Below the pieces are notes generated by a model. The model had not been told where the DNA came from, did not search any database, and saw only the letters and a program-made list of their open reading frames with translations. 64,000 nucleotides of DNA from Janthinobacterium lividum (GTDB lineage: Bacteria; Pseudomonadota; Gammaproteobacteria; Burkholderiales; Burkholderiaceae_D), in assembly GCF_034424625.1 (NCBI RefSeq), contig NZ_CP139976.1, forward strand, positions 2,480,001 to 2,544,000, written 5' to 3'. Position 1 is the first letter of the stretch, and the number at the start of each line of letters is the position of its first letter. The position numbers and the translations under genes are program-made. Positions 7,981-16,580 of this stretch are shown one piece after another.

Positions 7981-8885
7981 TCCGCCGCTGCCAGCGCATT
8001 CATCTCGCGCACGAACGCCTCCGTAAACGCGGCCACCATGCCGCTCGCCGCGCGCGGCGAGATCAGGCCGACGACGGAATGCGACTCTTCGTCCGGCAGC
8101 GCAATAAAACGCACGCCGGGCGGCGCCACCAGGCGCATGCTGTCAGGGACGATGGCGATGCCCATATTGGCTTCGATCAGGTTCAACTGCGATGTCTTGC
8201 GCGACAGGGCGCGCGCCGCCTTGGGGAAAAAGCCCTGCGCCAGGCACAGGCCCGCCACCAGGTAGCTCAGGCCTCCGCGGTCCTTGTGCGGGATCGAGAC
8301 GAAGGCTTCGTCGCGCAATGCCGCGATGGTCGTGCGCTCCAGCGCGGCCAGGGGCGACGTCGCTGACACGGCCACCACCAGCTTTTCTGTAAACAGCTCG
8401 CGCACGACGATGTTGGCATGCTTGCGCAGGGTGGGCAGGCGCACCAGGCCCAGGTCGGCGCGGCCTTCCTCGATGTCGGCGGCCTGGTTTTCCGACGACC
8501 CTTTTGATACATCGAGCGAAACGCCGGGGAACTGCGCCAGCAGGCGGTTCAGCACCGCGCCGATGGCGGGCGTGAGGGTGACGGAGCTCGAATGCAGCAG
8601 GCGGATGATGCCTTGCGCCCCTTGTCCCACGTGGCGCGTCTGGCGCACGGTTTCGTCGATGTCTTCGAGGATGCGCTTGGCCCGCTCATAAAAGACCTGT
8701 CCCGCGGGCGTCAGTTCGATATGGCGCGCGTCGCGCGTGAGCAGCAGAGCCTGTACTTCACCTTCCAGCTCCTTGATTTGCCGGCTCAGGGCCGACTGCG
8801 CGATATATAATTTTTCCGCCGCGCGCGAGTAGCTGCCCGCATCGACGACTTCGACAAAATAGCGGAACTGTCTGATGGAAATCAA
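7977..8885 (-). CDS. LysR-family transcriptional regulator
   Basis: The 302-aa protein has an N-terminal winged helix-turn-helix (FRYFVEVVDAGSYSRAAEKLYIAQSALSRQIKELE) and a two-lobed effector-binding domain (IIRLLHSSSV to AAFTEAF). No divergent metabolic target is obvious; the 32-aa peptide gene starts about 100 bp away on the other strand. The ligand is unknown. Confidence 0.85.
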   Translation of the reverse strand: MISIRQFRYFVEVVDAGSYSRAAEKLYIAQSALSRQIKELEGEVQALLLTRDARHIELTPAGQVFYERAKRILEDIDETVRQTRHVGQGAQGIIRLLHSSSVTLTPAIGAVLNRLLAQFPGVSLDVSKGSSENQAADIEEGRADLGLVRLPTLRKHANIVVRELFTEKLVVAVSATSPLAALERTTIAALRDEAFVSIPHKDRGGLSYLVAGLCLAQGFFPKAARALSRKTSQLNLIEANMGIAIVPDSMRLVAPPGVRFIALPDEESHSVVGLISPRAASGMVAAFTEAFVREMNALAAAD

Positions 8886-8988
8886 TCGTATACCTTTTCG
8901 AGATCGGAGACTGCCTGATTTGATATTAGCCTGGCCCCGGTGTTCGCGTTACAGTGGGCTGGTCTGCTGTCACTGCAAAGGAAAGACC

Positions 8989-9087
8989 ATGCTGGAATTG
9001 ATCGGGGTGCTGGGATTGCTCGTCAGTATTATCGTAAAACTGATTTTCGTCCAGATCGGCGGAGCTGGCAAAGGGAAGGAAGACTAA
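8989..9087 (+). CDS. 32-aa single-pass membrane peptide
   Basis: MLELIGVLGLLVSIIVKLIFVQ makes one transmembrane helix, followed by a short Gly/Lys/Glu tail (GGAGKGKED). A good ribosome site, AAAGGAAAG, precedes the ATG. It starts about 100 bp from the divergent LysR start and its stop overlaps the end of the convergent PPTase gene. Single-helix peptides of this size often modulate larger membrane proteins, but no partner is visible. Confidence 0.5.
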   Translation: MLELIGVLGLLVSIIVKLIFVQIGGAGKGKED

Positions 9088-9611
9088 TATGCCAGGGTCG
9101 CCACATGCGGCGCCGGCAACGCAAAGTCGTGCAAGCGGCAAGCCGGTGCTACCCCGTTCCACTCCGTCAGTGGCAAGCCCGCACGCTTGAGCGCCGCCTC
9201 GCGCGTCGTCCACGCCTGCGCCAGGGTCAACGGGCGCTGATCGGCGGAGCAGGCGCTCAGTTCAGCAGCCACCTGCGGCCCCAGATAGTCGCGCGCCAGC
9301 TCAAACCAGTCGGGAATCTCCTGCACCCGCATCACGTCGATGCCGACAGGGCCATGCAGGCCGATGGCGGCCAGCGAGATTCCCTCGTCATGGCTGAACG
9401 ACAGGCTGGCCGTGCTTCCAGCCAGCAGCAAGCGGGGAGGGGTGCCCGGCGTTGATGCCACCGAAATCGCCCCGATACTGACATCCAGCCAGCGGGCCGC
9501 CGCCTCGCGCACGGCGGCGCGGATGCGCCACCGGGCTCCGGCGCGCGGCAGCACGGCGGCGATGCCGATCACCAGCACGCCGTCTCTTGAGAAGAGCACC
9601 TTATCATCCAT
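9084..9611 (-). CDS. 4'-phosphopantetheinyl transferase, Sfp/AcpT superfamily
   Basis: This 175-aa enzyme would move phosphopantetheine from CoA to the carrier-protein serine of the adjacent synthetase. Motifs seen are GPVGIDVM (the Mg-binding V/I-G-I-D) and WTTREAALKRAG, the usual W-x-x-K-E-x3-K with Arg in place of the first Lys. Its ATG overlaps the synthetase TGA by one base, a coupled operon end that ties its job to that enzyme. It is shorter than Sfp, closer to single-domain-sized forms. Confidence 0.85.
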   Translation of the reverse strand: MDDKVLFSRDGVLVIGIAAVLPRAGARWRIRAAVREAAARWLDVSIGAISVASTPGTPPRLLLAGSTASLSFSHDEGISLAAIGLHGPVGIDVMRVQEIPDWFELARDYLGPQVAAELSACSADQRPLTLAQAWTTREAALKRAGLPLTEWNGVAPACRLHDFALPAPHVATLAY

Positions 9612-12600
9612 CAGCTGCGCAGCGGCGCCGCCGGGCAACCGGCCCAGTTGCTGCCGGCGGGGATGTGTTCCCCCTTCATCACCAGGGTCAAGGGGCCCAG
9701 GCGCGCGTTGTCGCCGACCTTGGCGCTGTACAGCACGGAGCTGCGCGGGCCCATGTAGACGCGCTGGCCGATCTCCACATGGTCGATCTTCATCACGCGG
9801 TCTTCGAACAAATGCGTTTGCGGGCAGGTCAGCGCGTTCAATTCGCTGTAATCGCCGATGTGCACGCAGTCGAATTCCGTGATGTCGGTCGTATCCATGT
9901 AGACGCCGCGGCCGATCTTGCAGCCGAACAGGCGGAAGGCCAGCGGCAGCCACGGCGTGCCGCGCAGGTAGCGCATGAAGTTGGGTACGGCGATGCCTTC
10001 GTACAGGTTGGTCACGCCTTCCGAAATCCACACGAATGGCGTCCACATGGGCGCCGCGTGCTTGCGGTAGCGTCCCAGCAGCAGCCACTTGAACAGCACG
10101 ACCACCAGAAAATTGCCGATGCCGTAGGCCAGGCCGGCAATCGCCAGGTCGCTCACCACTTCGCCCCAGCGTCCCGCGCCCGCGATCGGCATCACGTCCA
10201 GCACCAGGGTGTAGCCGACGGCGATCACCACCGCGTGCGGCGCGACGATGCGGAACGCTTCGATCAGGCTGCGGCCCAGGCGGCGCAGCAAGGACGGCTT
10301 GAAGGTCAGGTGCTCGGCAAAGCCGCTGACCTGCTCGCGCGCGGGCAAATGCATGGGCGGGGAGCCCAGCCACGTGTCGCCGCTGTGCATCTGCTCATTG
10401 CGCGGCGCATGCGTGTGCACGCCGATCAGCACGTGTTCGGGCAGCGTGGTGCCGTCCGGGATGTAGCTGCCATTGCCGACAAAGCTGCGGTGCGAGATGA
10501 CGGTGGGGCGCATGGTCATCCAGCCGCCGTCGATCTGCTCGTCGCCCAGCATGACTGCGTCGGCGATGAAGGTGTCGTCGCCCAGGGTCAGCATGTCGGG
10601 CACCACGCCCAGCGCCGTGGAAATCTCGGCGCCCTTGCCCACCTTGGCGCCCAGCAGGCGGTACCAGTATGGCGCGTACACGGTGGCGTAGATGCCGTGC
10701 AGGACGTTCAGGCTCGATTCCTGGATATGGCTGACCAGCCACTTGGCGCAATAGATATTGCTGTGCACGGGCGAGCTGCCCGGCTTCAAGCGGGGCAGCG
10801 CACCCCAGCGGATGGCGGCCGACAGCAGGGCCGTGAGCACGATCAGCACGGCGCTGGCGGGGAAGGCCAGCAGGAAGTAGCGGGCCAGCTGGGTCGTCAC
10901 GTCGCGGCCCTGCAACCACGGCATCATTTCGCGCTCGTCGAACCAGTCGATCAGCACGAAGCTGGGGAAGACGGGCATGAAGAACAGCACCGCGATCAAG
11001 ACCATGCCGAAGCAGAAGAACACGGTTTCGCCCGTCAGGCGCAGGCGCGAGACGGCGGGGCGCGGCGGCTGGCTGGCAACGTCAAACGCGCCAATGTCGC
11101 GCGCGGGCGAGCCCGTCCAGACGCGACCGGCGGGTACCGCCGCGCCATCGGCCAGCGCCGACTGGCCCTCCAGGTGGCCGAACGCGCCCACTGTGGTATT
11201 GCCTTCCATGATCGCGTAAGAGCTGATGCAGGCGTCGTCGCCGATGCTGATGCGGCCCAGCAGCAGACGGCCCCGCTCGACCCTGGCGTTTTCAAAGTTG
11301 ACGGCATTGCCCACGCTGACGTTGTCGCCGATGACCAGCAGGTCGGGCGCGCGCAGGGTCATCGAGCCGATGACCACTTCCTTGCCCACCTTCGCGCCGA
11401 GCGCGCGCAGCCACCAGCTATTCAGGGACGAGCCGCTGAGCAGGTAGGCGGGCGCCGATTCGACCAGGCGGTCGGCCAGCCACCAGCGGTAATACGTGAC
11501 GCCCCACAGCGGATAGCTGCCCGGTTTCAAACGCCCGGCGATCAGCCACTTGCCGGCAATTGCAATGGCAAATTCGGCCAGGGTCGCCAGCAGGAACACG
11601 CCGATCGAGGCGGCGATGGCGCGCGGCACGGTATCGCCCGTGTCGCCCGTGAAGAAGTGGTAGGTGAAGAAGGGCGCCATCCACTGCGCCATGCGCAGGG
11701 TGACGAGGCCAGGCACGGCTGCCGCCTGCGCGGCGCCGCACAGCCAGCGCTTCATGGTGGACGGCGGCGTCCACTCCGCCTCCGGCGTGGCCAGCGCGGG
11801 CGCCTCGCTCAAGACGGCGGCGATCTTGCCGATCTGCCGGTTCTGGTAAATGTCGCGCACCGTCATGTGGGCGTAGGCCGGATCCGTTCGCAGGGCGGAG
11901 GCCAGGCGCGCGGCCAGGAAGGAGTGGCCGCCGAGGTCGCTGAAGAAGTCCAGCTGGCGCAAAATCGCCTGGCCCGGGAACAGCTTGGCCAGGGCCGCGA
12001 ACAGGGCCGCTTCGGCCGGCGTTTCCGGCACGTCCGATTCGCCTGCCTCGCCTGCCGGCGGGGCGGACAGGGGCATGGCTTTCAAGGCCTTCCTGTCGAT
12101 TTTTCCCGATGTCAGGCGCGGCATCAGCGGCAGCAGTTCAAAACGGCCCGGCACCATGTAGGGTGGCAAATGCAGGTTCAGGGCGGCGCGCAGGGTCTTT
12201 GCCGCCAGGGCGTCCTCGGGCGCCTCCTCGCTGCCGACGATGTAGGCCACCAGCTGGTCGATGCCGTCATCCTTGCGCAGCAACACGGCTACCGTGCCCA
12301 CGCCCGCCTGCTGCGCCAGCACGGCTTCGATCTCGCCCAACTCCACGCGGAAGCCGCGAATTTTCACCTGGTCGTCGGCGCGGCCCAGGCACAGCACCTG
12401 GCCGTCCGCATCGATGCGGGCCAGGTCGCCCGTGCGGTACAGGCGCGCGTCATCCTCGCTGGCCGCCCACGGGTTGGGCAGGAATTTTTCCACCGTCAGA
12501 TCGGGCCGGCCCAGGTAGCCCTCGGCCAGGCCGGGGCCGATGATGCACAGCTCCCCTGTCTCGCCGCGCGGCAGCAGGGCCAGGGAACGGTTTTCTCCCG

Positions 12601-13666
12601 GCTCGGCCACCTGCAACACCAGCAAGCCGTAGTTGGGCAGCGGCGTGCCGATGGTGACGGGTTCTCCGGGCCGCAACCGCGCCAGGCTGCACGAGACGGT
12701 CGCCTCCGTGGGGCCATAGGTGTTGAACATGGCGCGGCCCGGGCGCGACCAGCGCTCGACCAGGGACTCCGGGCACATCTCGCCGCCCAGGTTGATCAGG
12801 CGCAAACTGGGGACTTCCTCGGCGAACAGGGCCAGCAGGGTCGGCACGGCGTGCAGCACGGTGACCTTGTTCTCGGCCAGCGCGCGCGGCAAGGCTTCCG
12901 GGTCGCCCGAGATCTCCTTGGGACCCAGCCACAGGGTGGCGCCCACCAGGTAGGCGATCCAGATTTCCTCGAACGACATGTCGAAGGCGACGGAAAATCC
13001 CTGGTAGACGGTGTCGCTTTGCGCCACTTCCAGCACGGCGTTTTCGCTGCGCAGGAAGTGGCAGATGCTGCGTTGATTGATCAGGATGCCCTTCGGTTTG
13101 CCCGTGGAGCCGGAGGTGTAGATCACATAGGCCGGGTGTTCGGGCAGCACGGCGCCGCGCGCGGGCAGCACTTCGCCCGGCGCGGCGGGGGCCAGCAGGC
13201 TTTCCGCCGTCCACACGGGACGCTTGACGCCGGCGTCCAACAGGCGTGGCGCGAATTGCGCGCAGCTGACGATGCCGGCACCGCTGGCGTCATCGAGGCA
13301 CACTTGCAGGCGCTCGACGGGCGTGTCTTCATCGACGGGCAGCCAGGCGGCACCCGCCTTGGCGATGGCCGCCTGCATCAGCAGCAGATGGGCGCCGCGC
13401 GGCAGCCACAGGCCCACGATGTCGCCGGGCTTGACGCCGGCCGCCACCAGGCGCGACGCGGCCCGTCCCGCCTGCGCGTCGAGCTCCGCATACGTGATGC
13501 GGCGTTCGCCGTCGATCAGGGCGATCTGTTGCGGATAGCGGCGTGCCGTCGCTTCCAGCAGGTCGGCCAGTACTTCCCCGCGCAGCAGATCCGGTCGCGG
13601 CGGGCCGTACAGGATGTCGGCGTGGGTGGAAGGAGTGCCTGGGCTGACTGCGGTGAAATCGTTCAT
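9611..13666 (-). CDS. Pls/PosA-family nonribosomal peptide synthetase (poly-amino-acid synthetase-like)
   Basis: The 1351-aa protein has, in order: an adenylation domain (A3 YTSGSTGKPKG near 183, A5 NTYGPTEATV, A7 YRTGDLARI, A10 GKIDRKAL near 522); a carrier domain (DLGGHSF near 576); then from about 640 a membrane part with several helices interleaved with three left-handed beta-helix, acetyltransferase-like repeats. This is the plan of epsilon-poly-L-lysine synthetase, in which the C-terminal part polymerises amino acids without a condensation domain. My hand alignment to GrsA gives pocket residues D-M-E-H-I-L-T-V-S-K, compatible with a basic amino acid; this is a weak inference. The PPTase follows directly. 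Confidence 0.85.
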   Translation of the reverse strand: MNDFTAVSPGTPSTHADILYGPPRPDLLRGEVLADLLEATARRYPQQIALIDGERRITYAELDAQAGRAASRLVAAGVKPGDIVGLWLPRGAHLLLMQAAIAKAGAAWLPVDEDTPVERLQVCLDDASGAGIVSCAQFAPRLLDAGVKRPVWTAESLLAPAAPGEVLPARGAVLPEHPAYVIYTSGSTGKPKGILINQRSICHFLRSENAVLEVAQSDTVYQGFSVAFDMSFEEIWIAYLVGATLWLGPKEISGDPEALPRALAENKVTVLHAVPTLLALFAEEVPSLRLINLGGEMCPESLVERWSRPGRAMFNTYGPTEATVSCSLARLRPGEPVTIGTPLPNYGLLVLQVAEPGENRSLALLPRGETGELCIIGPGLAEGYLGRPDLTVEKFLPNPWAASEDDARLYRTGDLARIDADGQVLCLGRADDQVKIRGFRVELGEIEAVLAQQAGVGTVAVLLRKDDGIDQLVAYIVGSEEAPEDALAAKTLRAALNLHLPPYMVPGRFELLPLMPRLTSGKIDRKALKAMPLSAPPAGEAGESDVPETPAEAALFAALAKLFPGQAILRQLDFFSDLGGHSFLAARLASALRTDPAYAHMTVRDIYQNRQIGKIAAVLSEAPALATPEAEWTPPSTMKRWLCGAAQAAAVPGLVTLRMAQWMAPFFTYHFFTGDTGDTVPRAIAASIGVFLLATLAEFAIAIAGKWLIAGRLKPGSYPLWGVTYYRWWLADRLVESAPAYLLSGSSLNSWWLRALGAKVGKEVVIGSMTLRAPDLLVIGDNVSVGNAVNFENARVERGRLLLGRISIGDDACISSYAIMEGNTTVGAFGHLEGQSALADGAAVPAGRVWTGSPARDIGAFDVASQPPRPAVSRLRLTGETVFFCFGMVLIAVLFFMPVFPSFVLIDWFDEREMMPWLQGRDVTTQLARYFLLAFPASAVLIVLTALLSAAIRWGALPRLKPGSSPVHSNIYCAKWLVSHIQESSLNVLHGIYATVYAPYWYRLLGAKVGKGAEISTALGVVPDMLTLGDDTFIADAVMLGDEQIDGGWMTMRPTVISHRSFVGNGSYIPDGTTLPEHVLIGVHTHAPRNEQMHSGDTWLGSPPMHLPAREQVSGFAEHLTFKPSLLRRLGRSLIEAFRIVAPHAVVIAVGYTLVLDVMPIAGAGRWGEVVSDLAIAGLAYGIGNFLVVVLFKWLLLGRYRKHAAPMWTPFVWISEGVTNLYEGIAVPNFMRYLRGTPWLPLAFRLFGCKIGRGVYMDTTDITEFDCVHIGDYSELNALTCPQTHLFEDRVMKIDHVEIGQRVYMGPRSSVLYSAKVGDNARLGPLTLVMKGEHIPAGSNWAGCPAAPLRS

Positions 13667-13814
13667 GGATGACGCTTATCTGTAATGCGGAGTGAAGAAT
13701 CTGATGGGCTGCGCATGGCGCGCGGCACAGTTGATACATTACAGCACGCAAGACATTTCAGCGTTGCAGAACGGGGAATTTTGTAGAGCTTTCAGCAATT
13801 ATGTGGCGGCAGGA

Positions 13815-14522
13815 TCAACCGCCATGATTACGGAATGTAAATCGCGGAAACATGGCGCCGATTTGCGCCAAAGTATGCGCCGCCGGATAGCCGTGCAGAG
13901 GGCGGCCGGACAGCACCGCGTCCGCGCAGCCTTCGGCGCGGAATTGCTGCAGCACGTAGTTGTCGACGCCTTTCGCGGCCAGGGTGGTGGCCAGGGACAG
14001 CAACTGTTCGTCCGGCAGCAGGTCCGGGTGGGTGGTGGTGCGGCATTCGTAGGCGACGCCGCTGGCGAGGATGGCGTCCAGGCAGGCGCGCGCCGGGTCG
14101 CCGCTGCCGGCCACGCGGGTCACATGACGATAGTCGGCAAACGGCGCTTTGATGTCGAAGCCGACCCAGTCGACCAGGGGCAGCACTTCCTGCAGGCGCT
14201 GCGGATAGATGCAGGCCGTGTGCAGGCCGATGCCGAACCCCAGTTCCCTGACGTCTTGCATGGCCCGCCCCAGCGCCGGGTCCATGCACGCTTCGCCGCC
14301 GCTGAAGACGACGGCGTCGACCAGGCCTGCGCGCCGGCGCAGCCAGGTCAACACGTCGTGCCAGGGCATGGCGCCTTCCGGCGTGCGCGCCTGCAGGTGA
14401 GGATTGTGGCAATAGCCGCAACGCCAGGGGCAGCCCTGCACGAACACCACGGCCGCCAGCTTGCCAGGGTAGTCGGTGGCGGAAAAGGGCGTCAGGCCGC
14501 CCACTTTCAAATCAGCCGCCAT
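13815..14522 (-). CDS. nrdG: anaerobic ribonucleoside-triphosphate reductase activating enzyme
   Basis: This radical SAM activase installs the glycyl radical on NrdD. The cluster motif CPWRCGYC lies in GCPWRCGYCHNPHLQ, and VVFSGGEACMDPAL is the GGE SAM-binding motif. Length is 235 aa from the ATG at 14522; a start 18 bases further upstream is possible. It overlaps the small glycyl-radical ORF upstream by 11 bases, so nrdD, the small ORF and nrdG are one translationally coupled unit. Confidence 0.88.
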   Translation of the reverse strand: MAADLKVGGLTPFSATDYPGKLAAVVFVQGCPWRCGYCHNPHLQARTPEGAMPWHDVLTWLRRRAGLVDAVVFSGGEACMDPALGRAMQDVRELGFGIGLHTACIYPQRLQEVLPLVDWVGFDIKAPFADYRHVTRVAGSGDPARACLDAILASGVAYECRTTTHPDLLPDEQLLSLATTLAAKGVDNYVLQQFRAEGCADAVLSGRPLHGYPAAHTLAQIGAMFPRFTFRNHGG

Positions 14523-14712
14523 GGCAGGCGGACAGGCCAACCCGGGCGCTCGCTTCCGTAAAGTACTGGCGCTCGTGGAATTCGCCCTGCTTGCCGATGT
14601 TGAACGAGGCGACGGGGCGGTGATAGCCCATCACGCGGGTCCAGATTTCGCAGCGCTGGCGTTCGGTGTCGAGCAGAGTGATGGCGGGAGTGAAGTCGGG
14701 ACGTGCGTTCAT
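14512..14712 (-). CDS. nrdD: glycyl-radical peptide of class III ribonucleotide reductase (separate C-terminal module)
   Basis: This 66-aa protein contains CEIWTRVMGYHRPVASFN, in which the Gly of RVMGY is the expected radical site, then GKQGEFHERQYF. In single-chain NrdD proteins this segment is the extreme C-terminus. Here it is its own ORF whose ATG overlaps the TGA of the catalytic ORF (ATGA). The overlap and clean start argue for a natural split rather than a frameshift. It must dock into the catalytic chain for radical transfer. Confidence 0.8.
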   Translation of the reverse strand: MNARPDFTPAITLLDTERQRCEIWTRVMGYHRPVASFNIGKQGEFHERQYFTEASARVGLSACHGG

Positions 14713-16457
14713 GGCGTTTCCTTGAGTGGGTGAGCGAGATCGGACTGCTTGCGCGCGATCAGTTCCGCGTCGCAGGTGGGACAGAATTCATGTTTGCCGG
14801 CCAGGTAGCCGTGGCGCGGGCAGATGGAAAACGTGGGCGTGACCGTGATGTAGGGCAGCGAGAAGCGGCTCAGGGCGCGTTTCACCAGCTCGCGGCAGGC
14901 ATTCGCGTCCGACAGCGCTTCCGTCATGTACAGGTGCAGTACCGTGCCGCCCGTGTACTTGCGCTGCAGCGCGTCCTGCAATTCCAGCGCCTCGAACGGG
15001 TCGTCCGTATGGCCGACGGGCAGCTGCGACGAATTCGTGTAGTACGGGTTGTCGACCGTGCCCGCCTGCAGGATGGCGGGGAAGCGCTTGCGGTCTTCGC
15101 GGGCGAAGCGGTAGGTCGTGCCTTCGGCCGGCGTCGCTTCCAGGTTGTACATATGGCCCGTCTCTTCCTGGAATTGCACCATGCGGGCGCGCACGTGGTC
15201 GAGCAGGCGCACGGCCAGCGCATGGCCTGCTGGCGCCGTGATGTCGTAGGCGTCGCCGCTGAAATTGCGGATCATTTCGTTGATGCCGTTCACGCCCAGG
15301 GTGGAGAAGTGGTTGCGCAGGGTGCCAAGGTAGCGCTTCGTGTACGGGAACAGGCCTTGCTGCATCAGTTCCTCGATGGTGCGGCGCTTGATTTCCAGGC
15401 TCGTCTTGCCCAGTTCCAGCAGGCGGTCCAGGTCCGCCATCAGGGCTGGCTCGTCGCCGCGCCATCGGTGGCCCAGGCGCGCGCAGTTGATCGTCACCAC
15501 GCCCAGGGAACCCGTCTGCTCGGCGGAACCGAACAGGCCGTTGCCCCGTTTCAGCAGTTCGCGCAAGTCCAGCTGCAAGCGGCAGCACATGGAGCGGATC
15601 ATGTTCGGCTTGAGTTCCGAATTGATGAAGTTCTGGAAGTAGGGCAGGCCGTAGCGGGCCGTCATCTCGAACAGGCGTTCCGCGTTTTCGCTATGCCAGT
15701 CGAAATCCTCGGTGATGTTATAGGTGGGGATGGGGAAGGTGAAGACTCTGCCCTTGGCATCGCCCGCCATCATGATCTCGATGTAGGCGCGGTTGATCAT
15801 GTCCATCTCCACCTGCAGCTCGCCATAGCTGAAGTCCATCTCCTGGCCGGCGATGACGGGAATCTGCTCGCGCAGGTCGTCCGGGCAGACCCAGTCGAAG
15901 GTGAGGTTGGTAAACGGCGTCTGCGTGCCCCAGCGCGATGGCACGTTGAGGTTGAAGATCAGCTCCTGCATGTACTGGCGCACGTCTTCGTAGCGCAGGC
16001 TGTCCTTGCGGATGTAGGGTGCCATGTAGGTGTCGAAGGAGCTGAACGCCTGCGCGCCGGCCCACTCGTTTTGCAGGGTGCCGAGAAAATTGACGATCTG
16101 GCCGATGGCGCTCGACATGTGCTTGGGCGGACCGGATTCGATCTTGCCCGGCACGCCATTCAAGCCTTCGTGCAGCAGGGTGCGCAGCGACCAGCCGGCG
16201 CAATAGCCGGCCAGCATGTCGAGGTCGTGGATGTGCAGCGCCGCTTCGCGGTGCGCCGCGCCCACTTCCGGCGGATATACCTGGTCCAGCCAGTAGTTGG
16301 CGATGACCTTGCCCGACACGTTGAGTATCAGGCCGCCCAGCGAGTAGCCCTGGTTGGCGTTGGCGTTGACACGCCAGTCGCGCCGCTCCAGGTATTCATT
16401 GATGGACGCGGCGACATCGACCTGGCCGCGTGTGGGGGAAACTGCATTTGTCGTCAT
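14709..16457 (-). CDS. nrdD: class III anaerobic ribonucleoside-triphosphate reductase, catalytic chain
   Basis: The 582-aa chain reduces NTPs to dNTPs without oxygen. Recognisable segments are HIHDLDMLAGYCAGWSL, NLTFDWVCP, TFPIPTYNITEDFDW, SMCCRLQLDL with the active-site Cys pair, and a zinc site (CPRHGYLAG and CPTC) near the end. The chain then stops and the glycyl-radical segment is encoded by the next ORF. No N-terminal ATP-cone (usual VVKRDG motif) is seen, so allosteric activity control may be absent. GGAGG four bases upstream fixes the start at 16457. Its promoter carries two NrdR boxes and an FNR-like site. Confidence 0.88.
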   Translation of the reverse strand: MTTNAVSPTRGQVDVAASINEYLERRDWRVNANANQGYSLGGLILNVSGKVIANYWLDQVYPPEVGAAHREAALHIHDLDMLAGYCAGWSLRTLLHEGLNGVPGKIESGPPKHMSSAIGQIVNFLGTLQNEWAGAQAFSSFDTYMAPYIRKDSLRYEDVRQYMQELIFNLNVPSRWGTQTPFTNLTFDWVCPDDLREQIPVIAGQEMDFSYGELQVEMDMINRAYIEIMMAGDAKGRVFTFPIPTYNITEDFDWHSENAERLFEMTARYGLPYFQNFINSELKPNMIRSMCCRLQLDLRELLKRGNGLFGSAEQTGSLGVVTINCARLGHRWRGDEPALMADLDRLLELGKTSLEIKRRTIEELMQQGLFPYTKRYLGTLRNHFSTLGVNGINEMIRNFSGDAYDITAPAGHALAVRLLDHVRARMVQFQEETGHMYNLEATPAEGTTYRFAREDRKRFPAILQAGTVDNPYYTNSSQLPVGHTDDPFEALELQDALQRKYTGGTVLHLYMTEALSDANACRELVKRALSRFSLPYITVTPTFSICPRHGYLAGKHEFCPTCDAELIARKQSDLAHPLKETP

Positions 16458-16471
16458 GAAACCTCCAATAA

Positions 16472-16487
16472 ACACAACATGCGGTGT
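16472..16487 (-). promoter_or_regulatory. NrdR box, proximal
   Basis: On the minus strand ACACCGCATGTTGTGT matches 12 of 16 positions of the NrdR consensus ACACAATATATTGTGT. It lies 15 bp upstream of the nrdD start codon and is spaced 31 bp centre-to-centre from the distal box, the usual NrdR tandem geometry. Confidence 0.7.
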
Positions 16488-16502
16488 TTTTATGGAGATT
16501 AA

Positions 16503-16518
16503 TCACTAAATATAGTGA
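16503..16518 (-). promoter_or_regulatory. NrdR box, distal
   Basis: TCACTATATTTAGTGA on the minus strand matches 11 of 16 NrdR consensus positions and is itself a near-palindrome. It overlaps a TATATT that could serve as the -10 element, so NrdR binding would block initiation. Confidence 0.7.
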
Positions 16519-16552
16519 CGTCAAAGGGCGCGTGCTGTTGCGTGACGAATCC

Positions 16553-16566
16553 TTGATGCAGGTGAA
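16553..16566 (-). promoter_or_regulatory. FNR/ANR-like box upstream of nrdD
   Basis: TTCACCTGCATCAA on the minus strand: TTcAc-N4-ATCAA, with a full right half-site and two mismatches on the left. Almost the same sequence occurs upstream of ubiU. It suggests oxygen-responsive activation of the anaerobic reductase operon. Confidence 0.55.
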
Positions 16567-16580
16567 AAAAGCGCCCCCGT

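Noticed and set aside
9587..13672. Very long open frame on the plus strand opposite the Pls-like synthetase
   Set aside because: The translation is a low-complexity His/Gln/Gly/Arg/Ala mix with no motifs, a normal by-product of high GC on the strand opposite a real gene; the minus strand has full NRPS motifs.
14700..14720. Frameshift between the nrdD catalytic ORF and the small glycyl-radical ORF
   Set aside because: The junction has a clean ATGA overlap, and the small ORF has a sensible N-terminus (MNARPDFTPAITLLD), arguing for two real genes; comparison with relatives would settle it.
14703..16502. Long open frame opposite the nrdD catalytic gene
   Set aside because: It is antisense composition artefact; the minus strand encodes recognisable NrdD motifs with GGAGG before the start.
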